Source of the DNA: Plotosus lineatus
Lineage: Eukaryota; Chordata; Actinopteri; Siluriformes; Plotosidae
Assembly (NCBI GenBank): GCA_024760905.1
Contig: CM045731.1
Location: 54,015,001 to 54,079,000, forward strand
Reading direction: 5' to 3'
DNA: 64,000 bases
The notes under the pieces were generated by a model. It saw only the letters and a program-made list of their open reading frames with translations, made no database searches and was not told the DNA's origin. Position numbers and translations under genes: made by a program. Positions within the stretch are counted from its first letter, which is position 1. Each line of letters begins with the position of its first letter. This document shows positions 53,817 to 63,960 of this stretch, piece after piece.

Positions 53817-55322
53817 ATGCGAATCACAAGAAAGAACCACATACCGGATCGGTCGAGGCCCGGGTTAACAACGACCGCCATCAGTGCCGTCAACCAACAG
53901 GGTGCTGATGGAAATTGGACTACTGTTGGTCGAAGACGTCGAAGAAGGAGAGGCGGGAGGCGTGTCCGTTGCCAGAGAGAGAAGAGGAGAGGCATGAGTC
54001 TAGGACTGAAAGTAGGGACTTTGAATGTTGGAACTATGACAGGAAAAGGTAGAGAGCTGGCTGACATGATGCAGAGGAGGAAGGTGGACATACTGTGCGT
54101 TCAGGAGACCAGGTGGAAAGGTCGCAAGGCTAGAAGCATAGGAGCAGGGTTTAAACTGTTTTATCACGGTGTGGATGGGAAGAGAAATGGAGTCGGAGTC
54201 ATCTTGAAGGAGGAGTTTGCCAGGAATGTTCTAGAAGTGAAAAGAGTGTCAGACAGAGTGATGAGTCTCAAGTTAGAAATTAAAGGCGTGATGGTCAATG
54301 TTGTTAGTGCTTATGCCCCACAGACAGGATGTGAGCGAGAAGAGAAGGAGAGATTCTGGAGGGAGTTAGATGAAGTGATGCAGAATACCCCCAGAGGTGA
54401 AAGGGTGGTCATTGGGGCAGATTTCAATGGACATGTTGGTGCAGGAAACAGAGGGGACGAGGAAGTGATGGGTAGGTTTGGTATCCAGGACAGGAATGCA
54501 GAAGGACAGATGTTGGTAGATTTTGCAAAAAGGATGGAAATGGCTGTGGTGAATACTTTCTTCCAGAAGAGAGAGGAGCATAGGGTGACTTATAAAAGTG
54601 GAGGTAGGAGCACACAGGTAGACTACATTTTGTGCAGGCGATGTAATTTAAAGGAAGTCAGTGACTGCAAAGTAGTAGCGGGTGAGAGTGTTGCCAAACA
54701 GCATAGGATGGTGGTGTGCAGGATGATGCTGATGGTGAGGAAGGTGAAGAAGGCAAAGGCAGAGCAGAAGACAAAGTGGTGGAAGTTGAAAAAGGAAGAG
54801 TGTCAGGTTGTCTTCAAGGAGGAGTTGAAACAGGCTTTGGGTGGTCAGGAAGTGCTTCCAGATGACTGGACAACTTCAGCTAATGTGATCAGGGAGACCG
54901 GTAGGAGAATACTTGGTGTGTCATCTGGAAGGAAAGTAGATAAGGAGACTTGGTGGTGGAATGAGGAAGTGCAGGAGTGTGTACAAAGGAAGAGATTAGC
55001 TAAGAAGAAGTGGGACATTGAGAAAACCGAAGAGAGTAAACAGGAGTACAGGGAGACACAGCGTAAGGCAAAGGTAGCAGTGTCAAAGGCCAAACAAAGC
55101 GCGTTTGATGACTTGTATGCTCGGTTGGAAAGTAAGGAGGGAGAAAATGATTTATATAGGTTGGCACAGCAGAGAAATAGAGATGGGAAGGACGTGCAGC
55201 AAGTTAGATTGATAAAGGACAGAGAGGGAAATGTATTGACTGATGACAGAAGTGTGCTGGGAAGATGGAAAGAGTACTTTGAAGAGCTGATGAATGAGGA
55301 AAATGAGAGAGAAAAAGAGTAG
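53817..55322 (+). CDS. RTE LINE endonuclease frame (5' half of the single ORF)
   Basis: 501 codons, starting MRITRKNHIPDRSRP, with a basic stretch GRRRRRRRGGRRV at about 38-50. The APE-type endonuclease nicks target DNA: KVGTLNVGTMTG (Asn about 70), CVQETRWKG (Glu about 97), SAYAPQTGC, VIGADFNGHVG, STQVDYILC and KQHRMVV (His) are in the right order. A lysine-rich linker follows. The frame stops at TAG 55320-55322, where a short A-run has lost about two bases relative to the minus-strand copy, so the RT continues in another frame. The start chosen is the first ATG; RTE ORFs often begin at about this point. Confidence 0.93.
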   Translation: MRITRKNHIPDRSRPGLTTTAISAVNQQGADGNWTTVGRRRRRRRGGRRVRCQREKRRGMSLGLKVGTLNVGTMTGKGRELADMMQRRKVDILCVQETRWKGRKARSIGAGFKLFYHGVDGKRNGVGVILKEEFARNVLEVKRVSDRVMSLKLEIKGVMVNVVSAYAPQTGCEREEKERFWRELDEVMQNTPRGERVVIGADFNGHVGAGNRGDEEVMGRFGIQDRNAEGQMLVDFAKRMEMAVVNTFFQKREEHRVTYKSGGRSTQVDYILCRRCNLKEVSDCKVVAGESVAKQHRMVVCRMMLMVRKVKKAKAEQKTKWWKLKKEECQVVFKEELKQALGGQEVLPDDWTTSANVIRETGRRILGVSSGRKVDKETWWWNEEVQECVQRKRLAKKKWDIEKTEESKQEYRETQRKAKVAVSKAKQSAFDDLYARLESKEGENDLYRLAQQRNRDGKDVQQVRLIKDREGNVLTDDRSVLGRWKEYFEELMNEENEREKE

Positions 55323-55327
55323 AAGAG

Positions 55328-56782
55328 GTGACTGTTGAGGACCAGGAAGTAGCAAAGATTAGTAAGGGTGAAGTGAGGAGGGCATTGAAGAGGATGAAGA
55401 ATGGAAAGGCAGTTGGTCCTGATGACATACCGGTGGAGGTATGGAAGTGTCTAGGAGAGGTAGCAGTAGATTTTCTGACAAGAACATTTAACAAGGTCTT
55501 AGAGAGTGAGAGGATGCCAGAGGAATGGAGGAGAAGTGTGCTGGTGCCCATTTTTAAGAACAAGGGAGACGTGCAGAGTTGTGGCAACTACAGAGGGATA
55601 AAGTTGATGAGCCATACGATGAAGTTATGGGAAAGAATAGTGGAAGCTAGACTAAGGGCAGAAGTCAGCATTTGTGAACAACAGTTTGGTTTCATGCCAA
55701 GAAAGAGCACCACAGATGCAGTGTTTGCCTTGAGGATGTTAATGGAGAAGTACAGAGAAGGTCAGAGGGAGCTGCATTGTGCCTTTGTGGATCTGGAGAA
55801 AGCATATGACAGGGTGCCGAGAGAAGAACTGTGGTATTGCATGAGGAAGTCTGGAGTGGCAGAGAAGTATGTTAGAGTGGTGCAGGACATGTATGAGAGA
55901 TGTAAGACAGTGGTGAGGTGTGCTGTCGGTGTGACAGAAGAGTTCAAGGTGGAGGTGGGACTGCATCAAGGGTCAGCTCTCAGCCCCTTCTTGTTTGCTA
56001 TGGTGATGGACAGGCTGACAGACGAGGTTAGACAAGATTCCCCATGGACTATGATGTTTGCAGATGACATTGTGATCTGTAGTGAGAGCAGAGAACAAGT
56101 GCAGGAAAATCTAGAGAGGTGGAGGTATGCCCTGGAAAGGAGAGGAATGAAGATTAGCCTCAGTAAGACAGAATACATGTGCATGAATGACAAGGACCAA
56201 AGAGGAAAGGTGAAATTACAGGGAGCAGACATAAGGAAGGTGGAGGATTTTAAGTACTTAGGCTCAACAATCCAGAGCAATGGAGAGTGTGGAAAAGAGG
56301 TCAAGAAGCGTGTGCAGGCAGGTTGGAATGGTTGGAGAAAAGTGTCTGGTGTGATGTGTGATAGGAGGGTATCGGCAAGAATGAAAGGAAAAGTGTACAA
56401 GACGGTGTTGAGGCCAACGATGTTGTATGGTTTAGAAACAGTGGCCCTGGGGAAAAGACAGGAGGCAGAGTTGGAGGTAGCAGAGATGAAAATGTTGAGG
56501 TTCTCTTTGGGAGTAACGAGGATAGATAGGATTAGGAATGAGCACATCAGAGGGACAGCACATGTAAGACGTTTTGGAGACAAAGTCAGAGAGGCTAGAT
56601 TGAGATGGTTTGGACATGTACAGAGGAGGGATAGTGAGTATATTGGTAATAGGATGCTGAGGCTGGAACTACCAGGCAAAAGGCCTAGAGGAAGACCAAA
56701 GAGACGATTCATGGATGTGGTGAAGGAGGACATGAAGGTCGTTGGTGTAAGAGAAGAAGATGCAAAGGATAGGGTGAGATGA
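55328..56782 (+). CDS. RTE LINE reverse transcriptase frame (3' half)
   Basis: 484 codons open from TVEDQEVAK; the ATG is simply the first after the frameshift. RT blocks in order: PDDIPVEVWK, CGNYRGIKL (about 86-93), FGFMPRKSTTDAVF (about 120), FVDLEKAYDRVP (about 153), GLHQGSALSPFLF (about 211) and the catalytic FADDIVIC (about 244). Then come GYLG-equivalent FKYLGSTIQ, the C-terminal RLRWFGHVQRRDS and GRPKRRFMDV. It would synthesise cDNA at the nick. A base change gives TGA at 56780-56782 in place of the Trp of RVRWRQM in sister copies, losing about ten residues. Confidence 0.94.
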   Translation: MTVEDQEVAKISKGEVRRALKRMKNGKAVGPDDIPVEVWKCLGEVAVDFLTRTFNKVLESERMPEEWRRSVLVPIFKNKGDVQSCGNYRGIKLMSHTMKLWERIVEARLRAEVSICEQQFGFMPRKSTTDAVFALRMLMEKYREGQRELHCAFVDLEKAYDRVPREELWYCMRKSGVAEKYVRVVQDMYERCKTVVRCAVGVTEEFKVEVGLHQGSALSPFLFAMVMDRLTDEVRQDSPWTMMFADDIVICSESREQVQENLERWRYALERRGMKISLSKTEYMCMNDKDQRGKVKLQGADIRKVEDFKYLGSTIQSNGECGKEVKKRVQAGWNGWRKVSGVMCDRRVSARMKGKVYKTVLRPTMLYGLETVALGKRQEAELEVAEMKMLRFSLGVTRIDRIRNEHIRGTAHVRRFGDKVREARLRWFGHVQRRDSEYIGNRMLRLELPGKRPRGRPKRRFMDVVKEDMKVVGVREEDAKDRVR

Positions 56783-57288
56783 TGGCAGATGATTCGCTGT
56801 GGCGACCCCTGAAGGGAAAAGCCGAAAGGAAAAGAAGAAGATGAGCTGTATGCCAAAATCATCAGTATTAAAACAATAAAAGACCTGAAATATTTCAGTT
56901 GGGGTGCAATGAATCTAAAATATATGAAAGTTTAATTTTTATCAGTACATTACTGAAAATAATGAACTTTATCACAATATGCTAATTCTTTGAGAAGGAC
57001 TAGTATATATATATATTCGACCTGCCCTGGCATGACATGTGCTGCTGTCCTCAGAACAGTACGTTTCACAACATGACAGTTCAAAGGAAACTATGTCTAA
57101 CTATGCATCTTTGGTGGAAGGGACTAAGATGCAAGTGAGTGACATTAGGATGCAAGGATGTTCGGAAGCGCCACATATCAAATTACAGTTCGTAAAATAC
57201 AAATCAGTTGTATTGGTGTTGTGTACTGATTCACATGGTGTGGAGGCAACATGTTTTGATTTTTCAGCAGAATTACAGGAAGGATCTT

Positions 57289-57497
57289 CTTTCTTCTTTT
57301 CTTTTCGAATTTTTCCCGTTCTCGAGAGTCGCCACAGCGAATCATCTGATTCGCACATTTGATTTGGCATAGGTTTTTACGTCGGATGCCCTTCCTGTCA
57401 CAACCCTTTAGCAAGGGACAGAAACACGCTGACGGCAGCTTTGCAGCTACTCGTTACGAAAGTCAGCAATGGTTCTTTTACATGAACCTCTCACCGA
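57289..57497 (-). mobile_element. SINE-A, 5' truncated, reverse
   Basis: The RTE-like end lies at 57289-57345 (GTCGCCACAGCGAATCATCT on +), then the GGATGCCCTTCCTGTCACAA block and the body down to CATGAACCTCTCACC. The tRNA head is missing. Confidence 0.88.
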
Positions 57498-57540
57498 TAT
57501 GTTTTGTAATTTGAAATCATATCAGCTTCAAATGTTGCCT

Positions 57541-57672
57541 TTGTGCCCTGTAATGGCCTGGCAAGTTGTCCAGGGTGTAGCCCACCCTCGCTCACCGTCG
57601 GCTGAGATAGGCGCCAGCCTCCCTGCGACTCTAATTGGGATTAAGCTGTTTAGAAAAAGAATGAATGCATGA
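57541..57672 (+). mobile_element. SINE-B 3' half
   Basis: GCCCTGTAATGGCCTGGCAA, GTTGTCCAGGGTGTAGCCCA and GGGATTAAGCTGTTTAG. 5' truncated. Confidence 0.8.
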
Positions 57673-57826
57673 CTGTTCCCTTTTTATGTCGTTTTGTAGA
57701 CAAAGCAAACACAAAAGGTTTGATTGAGTCATTACAGCATTTGCATGTTGAACAATGGCTTGTTTTGTGAATATGACAGAACCAAACAAACCCTTTTTTT
57801 CCAGATCTCATAAGTTATTAATTGTT

Positions 57827-58263
57827 GTGTCCGGTGTGATGTGTGATAGGAGGGTATTGGCAAGAATGAAAGGAAAAGTGTACAAGACGGTGTTGAGGCC
57901 AGCGATGTTGTATGGTTTAGAAACAGTGGTGCTGAGGAAAAGACAGGAGGCAGAGCTGGAGGTAGCAGAGATGAAAATGTTGAGGTTCTCTTTGGGAGTA
58001 ACGAGGATGGATAGGATCAAGAATGAGCACATCAGAGGGACAGCAGATGTTCGATGTTTTGGAGACAAAGTCAGAGAGGCTAGATTGAGATGGTTTGGAC
58101 ATGTACAGAGGAGGGATAGTGAATATATTGGTAGTAGGATGCTGAGGTTGGAACTACCAGGCAGAAGATGCAGAGGACAGGGTGAGATGGAGGCTGATGG
58201 TTCGCTGTGGCGACCCCTGAAGGGAAAAGCTGAAAGGAAAAGAAGAAGAAGAAGAAGAAGAAG
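57827..58263 (+). mobile_element. RTE LINE, 3' part with internal deletion
   Basis: It starts at GTGTCCGGTGTGATGTGTGA, covers VSARMKGKVYKTVLRP-type through SEYIGSRMLRLELPGR, then jumps from GGCAGAAG to GATGCAGAGG. About 85 bp are lost between two short AGAAG-like repeats. It ends GTGGCGACCCCTGAAGGGAA and an (AAG)n tail. No clear target duplication. Confidence 0.92.
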
Positions 58264-58295
58264 GGGTGTAAAGACCATTTTACCCAATATAATAG

Positions 58296-58490
58296 TTTAT
58301 ATTTACATTTACAGCATTTGGCAGATGCTCTTATCCGGAGCGACTTAGAAAAAAAATCATTTTTAGACAAATGAGCAATCGATGATTAAGGGCCTCACTC
58401 AAGGGCCCAATAGTGGTGACAGTGGGGATTGAACCACTGACTTTCAGATTAGTAACCCATCACATTAACCACTAAGGCATCACTTCCCAT
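58296..58490 (-). mobile_element. tRNA-type fish SINE, reverse
   Basis: ATTTACAGCATTTGGCAGAT, GCTCTTATCCGGAGCGACTT, GGATTGAACCACTGACTTTC and ACATTAACCACTAAGGCATC match a SINE type I know from many teleosts. Its tRNA-like head reads on the minus strand at the right end. The first block is shared with the repeat at 33085. Confidence 0.7.
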
Positions 58491-58564
58491 AAATACTTTT
58501 TATAAACAGCTAAGCATTTAACAAACCTCAGCAATAAACGAGGTTTCATGTCAGTTCAATTAAT

Positions 58565-58916
58565 AAATGTTGAGGTTCTCTTTGGGAGTAACGAGGATGG
58601 ATAGGATCAGGAATGAGTACATCAGAGGGACAGCACATGTAAGATGTTTTGGAGACAAAGTCAGAGAGGCTAGATTGAGATGGTTTGGACATGTACAGAG
58701 GAGGGATAGTGAGTATATTGGTAGTAGGATGCTGAGGTTGGAGCTACCAGGCAGAAGGCCTAGAGGAAGACCAAAGAGGAGATTTATGGATGTGGTGAAG
58801 GAGGACATGAAGGTCGTTGGCGTTAGAGAAGAAGATGCAGAGGACAAGCTGAGATGGGCGGTAGATGATTCGCTGTGGCGACCCCTGAAGGGAAAAGTCG
58901 AAAGGAAAAGAAGATG
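58565..58916 (+). mobile_element. RTE LINE 3' end with target duplication
   Basis: 352 bp, from the segment encoding MLRFSLGVTRMDRIRN to the 3' end. The perfect 17-bp duplication ATGTCAGTTCAATTAAT is at 58548-58564 and 58917-58933. The frame to WAVDDSLWRP is open but shifted at the end. Confidence 0.95.
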
Positions 58917-58944
58917 ATGTCAGTTCAATTAATTTTCCCATCAT

Positions 58945-59145
58945 AGCATTTCAGAGCCAACACACAACCATTCACTTTCACACCCACAACTATGAGCAAT
59001 CTGGAACAGAAAATTAGCCAAATATGTACGTTATTGGACTGTGGGAGGAAACCGAAGTACTCGGAGGAAACTCTGGGATGAAAACGCAAACGCCACACTG
59101 AAACGCCTGAGCCTGGGACTCGAACTGAGGACCTTCATTCTAACC
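58945..59145 (-). mobile_element. SINE-B copy, 3' truncated
   Basis: On + it shows GGGAGGAAACCGAAGTACTC and GGGACTCGAACTGAGGACCT (B box reversed). The head is at the right. Confidence 0.75.
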
Positions 59146-59149
59146 TTAT

Positions 59150-60980
59150 GCAACTGTTACGCTCTACATACATACATAATTTTTTTTTTTTTTTTACATG
59201 AAAGGACCCCCTTCACTAGTGAATACTTTTTAATTAAAGGTTTCTTGGTGAAACTGGTACAGCGCTTATTCACCTGGTTTACATCTTGTTTTGGTTCTGA
59301 GTCTGTTTACGATGATAATATGAAGACCGTGCGACCGGAGGAACGATTTTGCGCACATGCAAAAACTTGACAGTGCAACACAGGCTAAAAGTAAAAAAGA
59401 AAAGAACAGTCTTGGATCAAATAGTAGAAAAGAGAAGAAGGGATACGATTTCAAGGCAAATTTAAAATCACGGTGATGCCGACTAATATCATGGCGCACA
59501 TGCAGGGTTCGTTGGTTTCAGAAAGACATTGCAGCTGATTCCAGTTTATTTCCAACACAGTGTTTGATGCTTATTTATTGTCATTGAGAAGCAAATGAGT
59601 CCCTTTAAAGTTTAAACCATTTTCCAGGAAGCCATCAGCTCATTTTCTGAATGTTTCCACCTCTCATTAGTTTACCTCGTGCCTTGACGCACTCTTAGTA
59701 TTTCATAAGTATTCCTGGGTTCGGGATAATAATATCCTCATTTATTTAAAAAAAAACAACCCGTACTAACCCATATTTTTTTGTTTTGCTGAGTTTGTGT
59801 CTGCTGTTGTTCCTAATCATTCATATTATTTGAATCGGTATCAGGACTGTGAGACCTGAGTGCTGATTTAGCATAATCGGATTTTCTCTGGGAAAAAAAA
59901 AAAAAAAGACAAATTAGAGAGAAAGTGGAGAAACGAGCCAGCGGACTGCATCGCTACATAATCAGTCGGTTCTCCACTCCACTGGAAAAACAGGATGAAT
60001 ATGATTAGCTTGTGAATCTGCGGAAGAGGTTTTTCTAATTAGCTTTTGAGCATTTCATCGTGGTGCGTGAAAGAAATAGCTATTTATTATCAGTTAAAGA
60101 TTGTGTAAGTTTTAAAGCGTAGCTTTGCGCTCATGAATAATTCAAATGCAGATATTAAAGAATTGTTGGACAACCCACACGGGCTGGTGTGTTCAGTTTG
60201 TTCAGAATAGAGATGCAAATTTGAAGCGATTTGTTTTTGCACGGAGGTAAAGATATCTAGGTCATCATGTGTTTGTCATGATTTTAACATAAGAGCTATT
60301 TATATACACGCCAGATTCCCCTTGTGCTTCGGACCGATGCAGGTCGGGAGCTGAGAAGAGGAAGGTAGCGATAACTATCCTGGTTAGCAGCACACGTCGC
60401 TTGGACAATACTGTACCACTGAATTGATCCTCCCTGGGCTTTGCTGATGGTCCTTTGACGTCGACCGTAACAATGGACGCCAAAGTGCTTCGCTCCACTT
60501 TAGCGCCCCCACCCCCATCTCCTTTAGCAGCCCGCTTTTAGTGGTCATCTGGGCTTCCATTATCTGAGTCACATTACAAAAACATCACAGAAAAAAAAAG
60601 AGGCCTGTCAGGGTTGTTGGGCGGCCAACAAAAGTGTGTGATATCAGCCTCCTACATCTCATCCTTCATTCAATCACAAAAACAGATTACGTACTCATCA
60701 TTCATAGGACTCGTGGAGGGACATAGAGGGGCTACGTGTCCATGGCCCTTATGACTAGATCCGGGCAAGTGTAATGTCGCATAAATAAATCTGCATCCTC
60801 ACCGCTTTAAAGTGTTAAACGCGAGCTAGGATGCCGTTTTATATCTGCGGTGAAAAAAGTGGGAAATTCCAAGGGAATCTGGACTGATATAACCCCGCCC
60901 ACCTTAACAAAAGAAAAAAAAATCTAAACCGAAGAAAGTAATTCATTTCGCAGATAAATGTTTTAAATATTATAACAAAT
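59150..60980. other. Intron 3, long unique block with conserved-looking core
   Basis: 1.8 kb with no transposon signature apart from T- and A-runs. 59880-60260 has clustered homeodomain and POU-type motifs (TTTTTCTAATTAGC, GAGATGCAAATTTG). 60300-60560 is GC-richer with a CpG-containing stretch (GACGTCGACCGT) and could be another promoter-like segment. Reverse open frames of 77 and 62 codons there have no domain. Conservation is untested. Confidence 0.4.
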
Positions 60981-60984
60981 TGAG

Positions 60985-61325
60985 GCATGGAGTGATCACG
61001 GTTGGCACAGCCACCTCACAGCGATAAGGTTCGGGGTTCGAATCCCATGCTCGGCGAGGGTGTATGTGTGTGATGCGTGCATGGAGTCTCTCCATGCTTG
61101 TGTGGGTTTCCTCTGTGTACACTGGTTTCCTCCTGCAGTTAAAAGACATGCACATTAGGCTAGCTGGTTGTTCCAAATTGCCCCTAGGTGTGAGTGTGAG
61201 TGTCAATGGTTGTGTGTCGGCCCTGTAATGGATTGGTGAGTTGTTCAAGCTGCATTGCGCCTTCACAGGAGTTGGCTGAAATAGGCTTCCCCCTCCCCTT
61301 GGCCCGAATGAATAATCACAAAATA
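60985..61325 (+). mobile_element. SINE-B copy
   Basis: GGTTGGCACAGCCACCTCAC, B-box GGGGTTCGAATCCCATG, TTCCAAATTGCCCCTAGGTG and a tail with TTGGCCCGAATG. Confidence 0.85.
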
Positions 61326-61354
61326 ATACTACTACTATGAACAATAATAATATC

Positions 61355-61516
61355 TTTGGGCTGCACAGTGGTGCAGTCGTCACGTCCGCCTCACAGCAAG
61401 AATTTCTCAGTTTCGATTTTGTGGTGTTTCTGTATGGAGTCTGTGGGTGAGTGGGTTTCCTCTGGGTACTCCAGTTTCCTCCAATAGTTCAGAAACATGC
61501 ACACGATGCTAGTTGG

Positions 61517-61565
<49 letters not shown>

Positions 61566-61655
61566 GTTGTATGTGCACTTCCCTTCGATGCCCTGGTGAG
61601 CTGTCCAGAGTGTACCCCGCCCTCGCCCGGAGTCGGATGAAATAGCCGACTCAGG

Positions 61656-61688
<33 letters not shown>

Positions 61689-61745
61689 GCTCTCTCCAGT
61701 CTCCCCGTGACCTTAATTAAGATTAAGCGGTTTAGAAAATGAACT
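61355..61745 (+). mobile_element. SINE-B copy with TG and CT arrays
   Basis: Head GCACAGTGGTGCAGTCGTCA, (TG)n at 61519-61560, ACCCCGCCCTCGCCCGGAGT, (CT)n at 61655-61697, and tail TTAAGATTAAGCGGTTTAGA. Confidence 0.85.
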
Positions 61746-61953
61746 GACGGAGGATATATTTTATATATTTTCCTCACATTCTTTTTTTGAACATCGCTGC
61801 CCTTGAGATGCACACAGCCTATTTTTTTCCCGTCAGTTTCCCCCCCACAGGCGTTTTTTTAGCTGTTTTGCACAAATAGCACTTCATGTCTTAAAAAAAT
61901 GCTGACAGCGTGAGATGAGAAATGTGTTACAGTAGGCTGAAAGCATGTGCGTG

Positions 61954-61955
61954 TA

Positions 61956-62051
<96 letters not shown>

Positions 62052-62206
62052 CCCATTCTCATCCCTTTCCCTGGTCCTTTAAACCTGTTTACCGCATGGA
62101 TGTTCCCTCGTTCAGAACAACGGCAAGTCAGGTTGTCTCCATTAGGCGTTCTGTTTGATTAGAATCCTTGACGTCTACTCACAGAAAGGCGGTAATTAAA
62201 TAATAC

Positions 62207-62266
<60 letters not shown>
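61954..62266. repeat. Two long (TG)n arrays
   Basis: (TG)n at 61954-62050 and 62211-62266. The ~160 bp between are unrecognised. Confidence 0.95.
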
Positions 62267-62268
<2 letters not shown>

Positions 62269-62675
62269 GTTTGTAGGGTTCTGGGCGATGAAGTATGCAT
62301 TACAGCTCCATTTTATTTCAGCAGAATTGAGACTCTGACATATTTTATACTTTTCTTTTACAAACAAGTTTGCATCTCGTGTAAATTTTGTCAACGGAGC
62401 TGATAATTTTGTCACGTACACCTGCTTAACCTTGTCCTCCATCCGTATTGTCCCACCCAGCCAGGAAATCTAGCTACAGCTGCTGTACATGGTTTTAAGG
62501 GTGTGTTTAGCCTATTTAAGAAATTACAAACTGTTTCAGAGTCTGAACACGTCCGTGTAAATCCTCCGTCTGGGTGAGCCATGAAGGACGAGAAAGGACA
62601 CAAGGAAGGTCTCGGATAACAAAAAGGTTTGGTGTGACACAGAAAGGAAATCAGTGATCAAATCAGGACGATAAT
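62267..62675. other. Intron 3, no recognised feature
   Basis: Unrecognised sequence. Short reverse open frames have no family. Confidence 0.5.
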
Positions 62676-62824
62676 AACTACATCCAAAAGTTTGTGCACC
62701 CCCAATCATTACAGGACACCAGTATGTCTTTGTGGAACATCCCATTGCAGATGTTGGAGCACGGCTGTGTGGATTTGTATTCATTCATTTACAAACATAT
62801 TAGAAGAAGATGATGATGACAATA

Positions 62825-62858
<34 letters not shown>

Positions 62859-63138
62859 CAACAATAATGACGACACTGGGTTACAGCCAGTGTTCCCATT
62901 CATCCCAAAGCTGATCAATGGGATTTAGTTTGAGGTGAAGGATACAGGATCCCTCAGTTCTTCTTCTTCTTCTACTTCCACGTTCTCGAATCATGAAGTT
63001 TGCTTTATGTGTGGGGCATTTGTTGTGCTCGAATGGGCTCTGACCTTTTGAGAGCTTCTGTGAGAGTAATTTGAAGACAAGACGTGAGGGTGTGTAACAG
63101 TGTGAATGTGTGTCCATATAATTTTGGACCAATAGTGT
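62676..63138. mobile_element. Probable Tc1-type MITE with (GAT)n
   Basis: Left ATCCAAAAGTTTGTGCACCC with GAACATCCCATTGCAGATG, right GTCCATATAATTTTGGACCA then ATAGTGTATTA. This fits a common fish MITE whose ends read TATGGCCAAAAGT-like. (GAT)n is at 62808-62859. The ends are too diverged to pair base by base. Confidence 0.55.
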
Positions 63139-63144
63139 ATTAAT

Positions 63145-63415
63145 CACTCACTCAGTCATTTGCCGACCACTGAAACGTATTATTAGGGTCACAGGGAGGA
63201 TGAAGCCTATCTCAGCCAAAACTGGGTGAATGTACACCCTGAACAGCTCACCAGACCATTGCAGAGCAACACGTACACAGCCATTCACACTCACATTCAC
63301 GCCTTAGGACACTTTGGAGCCAATAAGGCTGATGTGAATATATTTTGGACTGTGGAAGGAAACCAGAGTACCCGGAGAAATCCCACACAAACACACCAAC
63401 CCCGTTGAAGTGAAA
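63145..63415 (-). mobile_element. SINE-B copy, reverse
   Basis: Tail at 63150-63200 (TTTGCCGACC..., AGGGTCACAGGGAGG), ACACCCTGAACAGCTCACCA, and core GGAAACCAGAGTACCCGGAG on the + strand. The head is lost. Confidence 0.75.
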
Positions 63416-63890
63416 TGCCTAGATTGCTATTTTTTCAAAAGGAAACATGGTCACATGATCTTCAAATTCGATTCAAATCCACAAGACGGTTTTAATTCCT
63501 GGATTAGAACCTTAGACCGGCGGTGTCTGTGCATGGGACAGATTGCAGTTATGGATCAAGTCAGTGATATAAATTATCTAAGAGTTTTAGAATTACTAAA
63601 TAAAAGAAAAAAAGGTGCCAAGAATATGGCCACTTGTTTCATTGTTCGGAAGTGTTGGAAATAGCCGCTCGCCCTATTTCTGTGGGAGCAGGGAGGGGAG
63701 GGACATTCTCCCTAATGATGGAAAAGTGGGACAGAAGAGAGTGAGCAGGATGGAGAAGCATTTACATGGCAGGAGGAAAAATAGGTCATTTTGTGTGGGA
63801 TACTCCACGGCATAGCAGTTAGCAAGAAAGGCTAAAAGCGTGAGTAATTGAATACATATTAATATAAGAATGAGGCAAATCACAAGGCTG
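63416..63890. other. Intron 3, no recognised feature
   Basis: Two open frames (84 and 66 codons) have no domain. No splice context matching cdkl5. Confidence 0.45.
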
Positions 63891-63892
63891 AC

Positions 63893-63960
63893 TGACAGAG
63901 AGAGAGAGAGACAGAGAGAGAGAGAGTGACAGAAAGCAACAGGAAACAGAGAGAGGGTGA
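63893..63960. repeat. (GA)n-rich purine array
   Basis: GAGAGA units with CAGA and AGTGACAGA interruptions run toward the window end. Confidence 0.85.

Larger units (their letters stand above)
53698..56840 (+). mobile_element. RTE-clade LINE, full length, recent insertion
   Basis: Perfect 19-bp target duplication ATGAGCTGTATGCCAAAAT at 53679-53697 and 56841-56859. The element has a short 5'UTR (53698-53816), an endonuclease frame, an RT frame and a ~60-bp 3' end GTGGCGACCCCTGAAGGGAA, then AAAGAAGAAG. The size, 3143 bp, fits RTE elements (about 3.2 kb, one long ORF, very short 3'UTR). It interrupts the right terminal repeat of a Tc1 element, so it is younger than that. Other copies: 28077, 34548, 57827 and 58565. 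Confidence 0.96.
52288..57003 (-). mobile_element. Tc1-like transposon with ~210-bp inverted repeats, split by a LINE
   Basis: Ends CTAGTCCTTCTCAAAAAATT and (right reversed) CTAGTCCTTCTCAAAGAATT are flanked by TA (52286-52287 and 57004-57005). The repeats extend over about 210 bp and each holds the motif TCAAAAAATTAGCATATT twice (52299 and 52471 on the left): the IR/DR layout of Sleeping-Beauty-like elements. Without the LINE it is about 1.55 kb. A minus-strand transposase frame lies inside; the right repeat is interrupted by the RTE at 53698-56840. Confidence 0.94.

Noticed and set aside
55966..56862. 298-codon minus-strand frame
   Set aside because: Antisense shadow of the + strand RTE reverse transcriptase.
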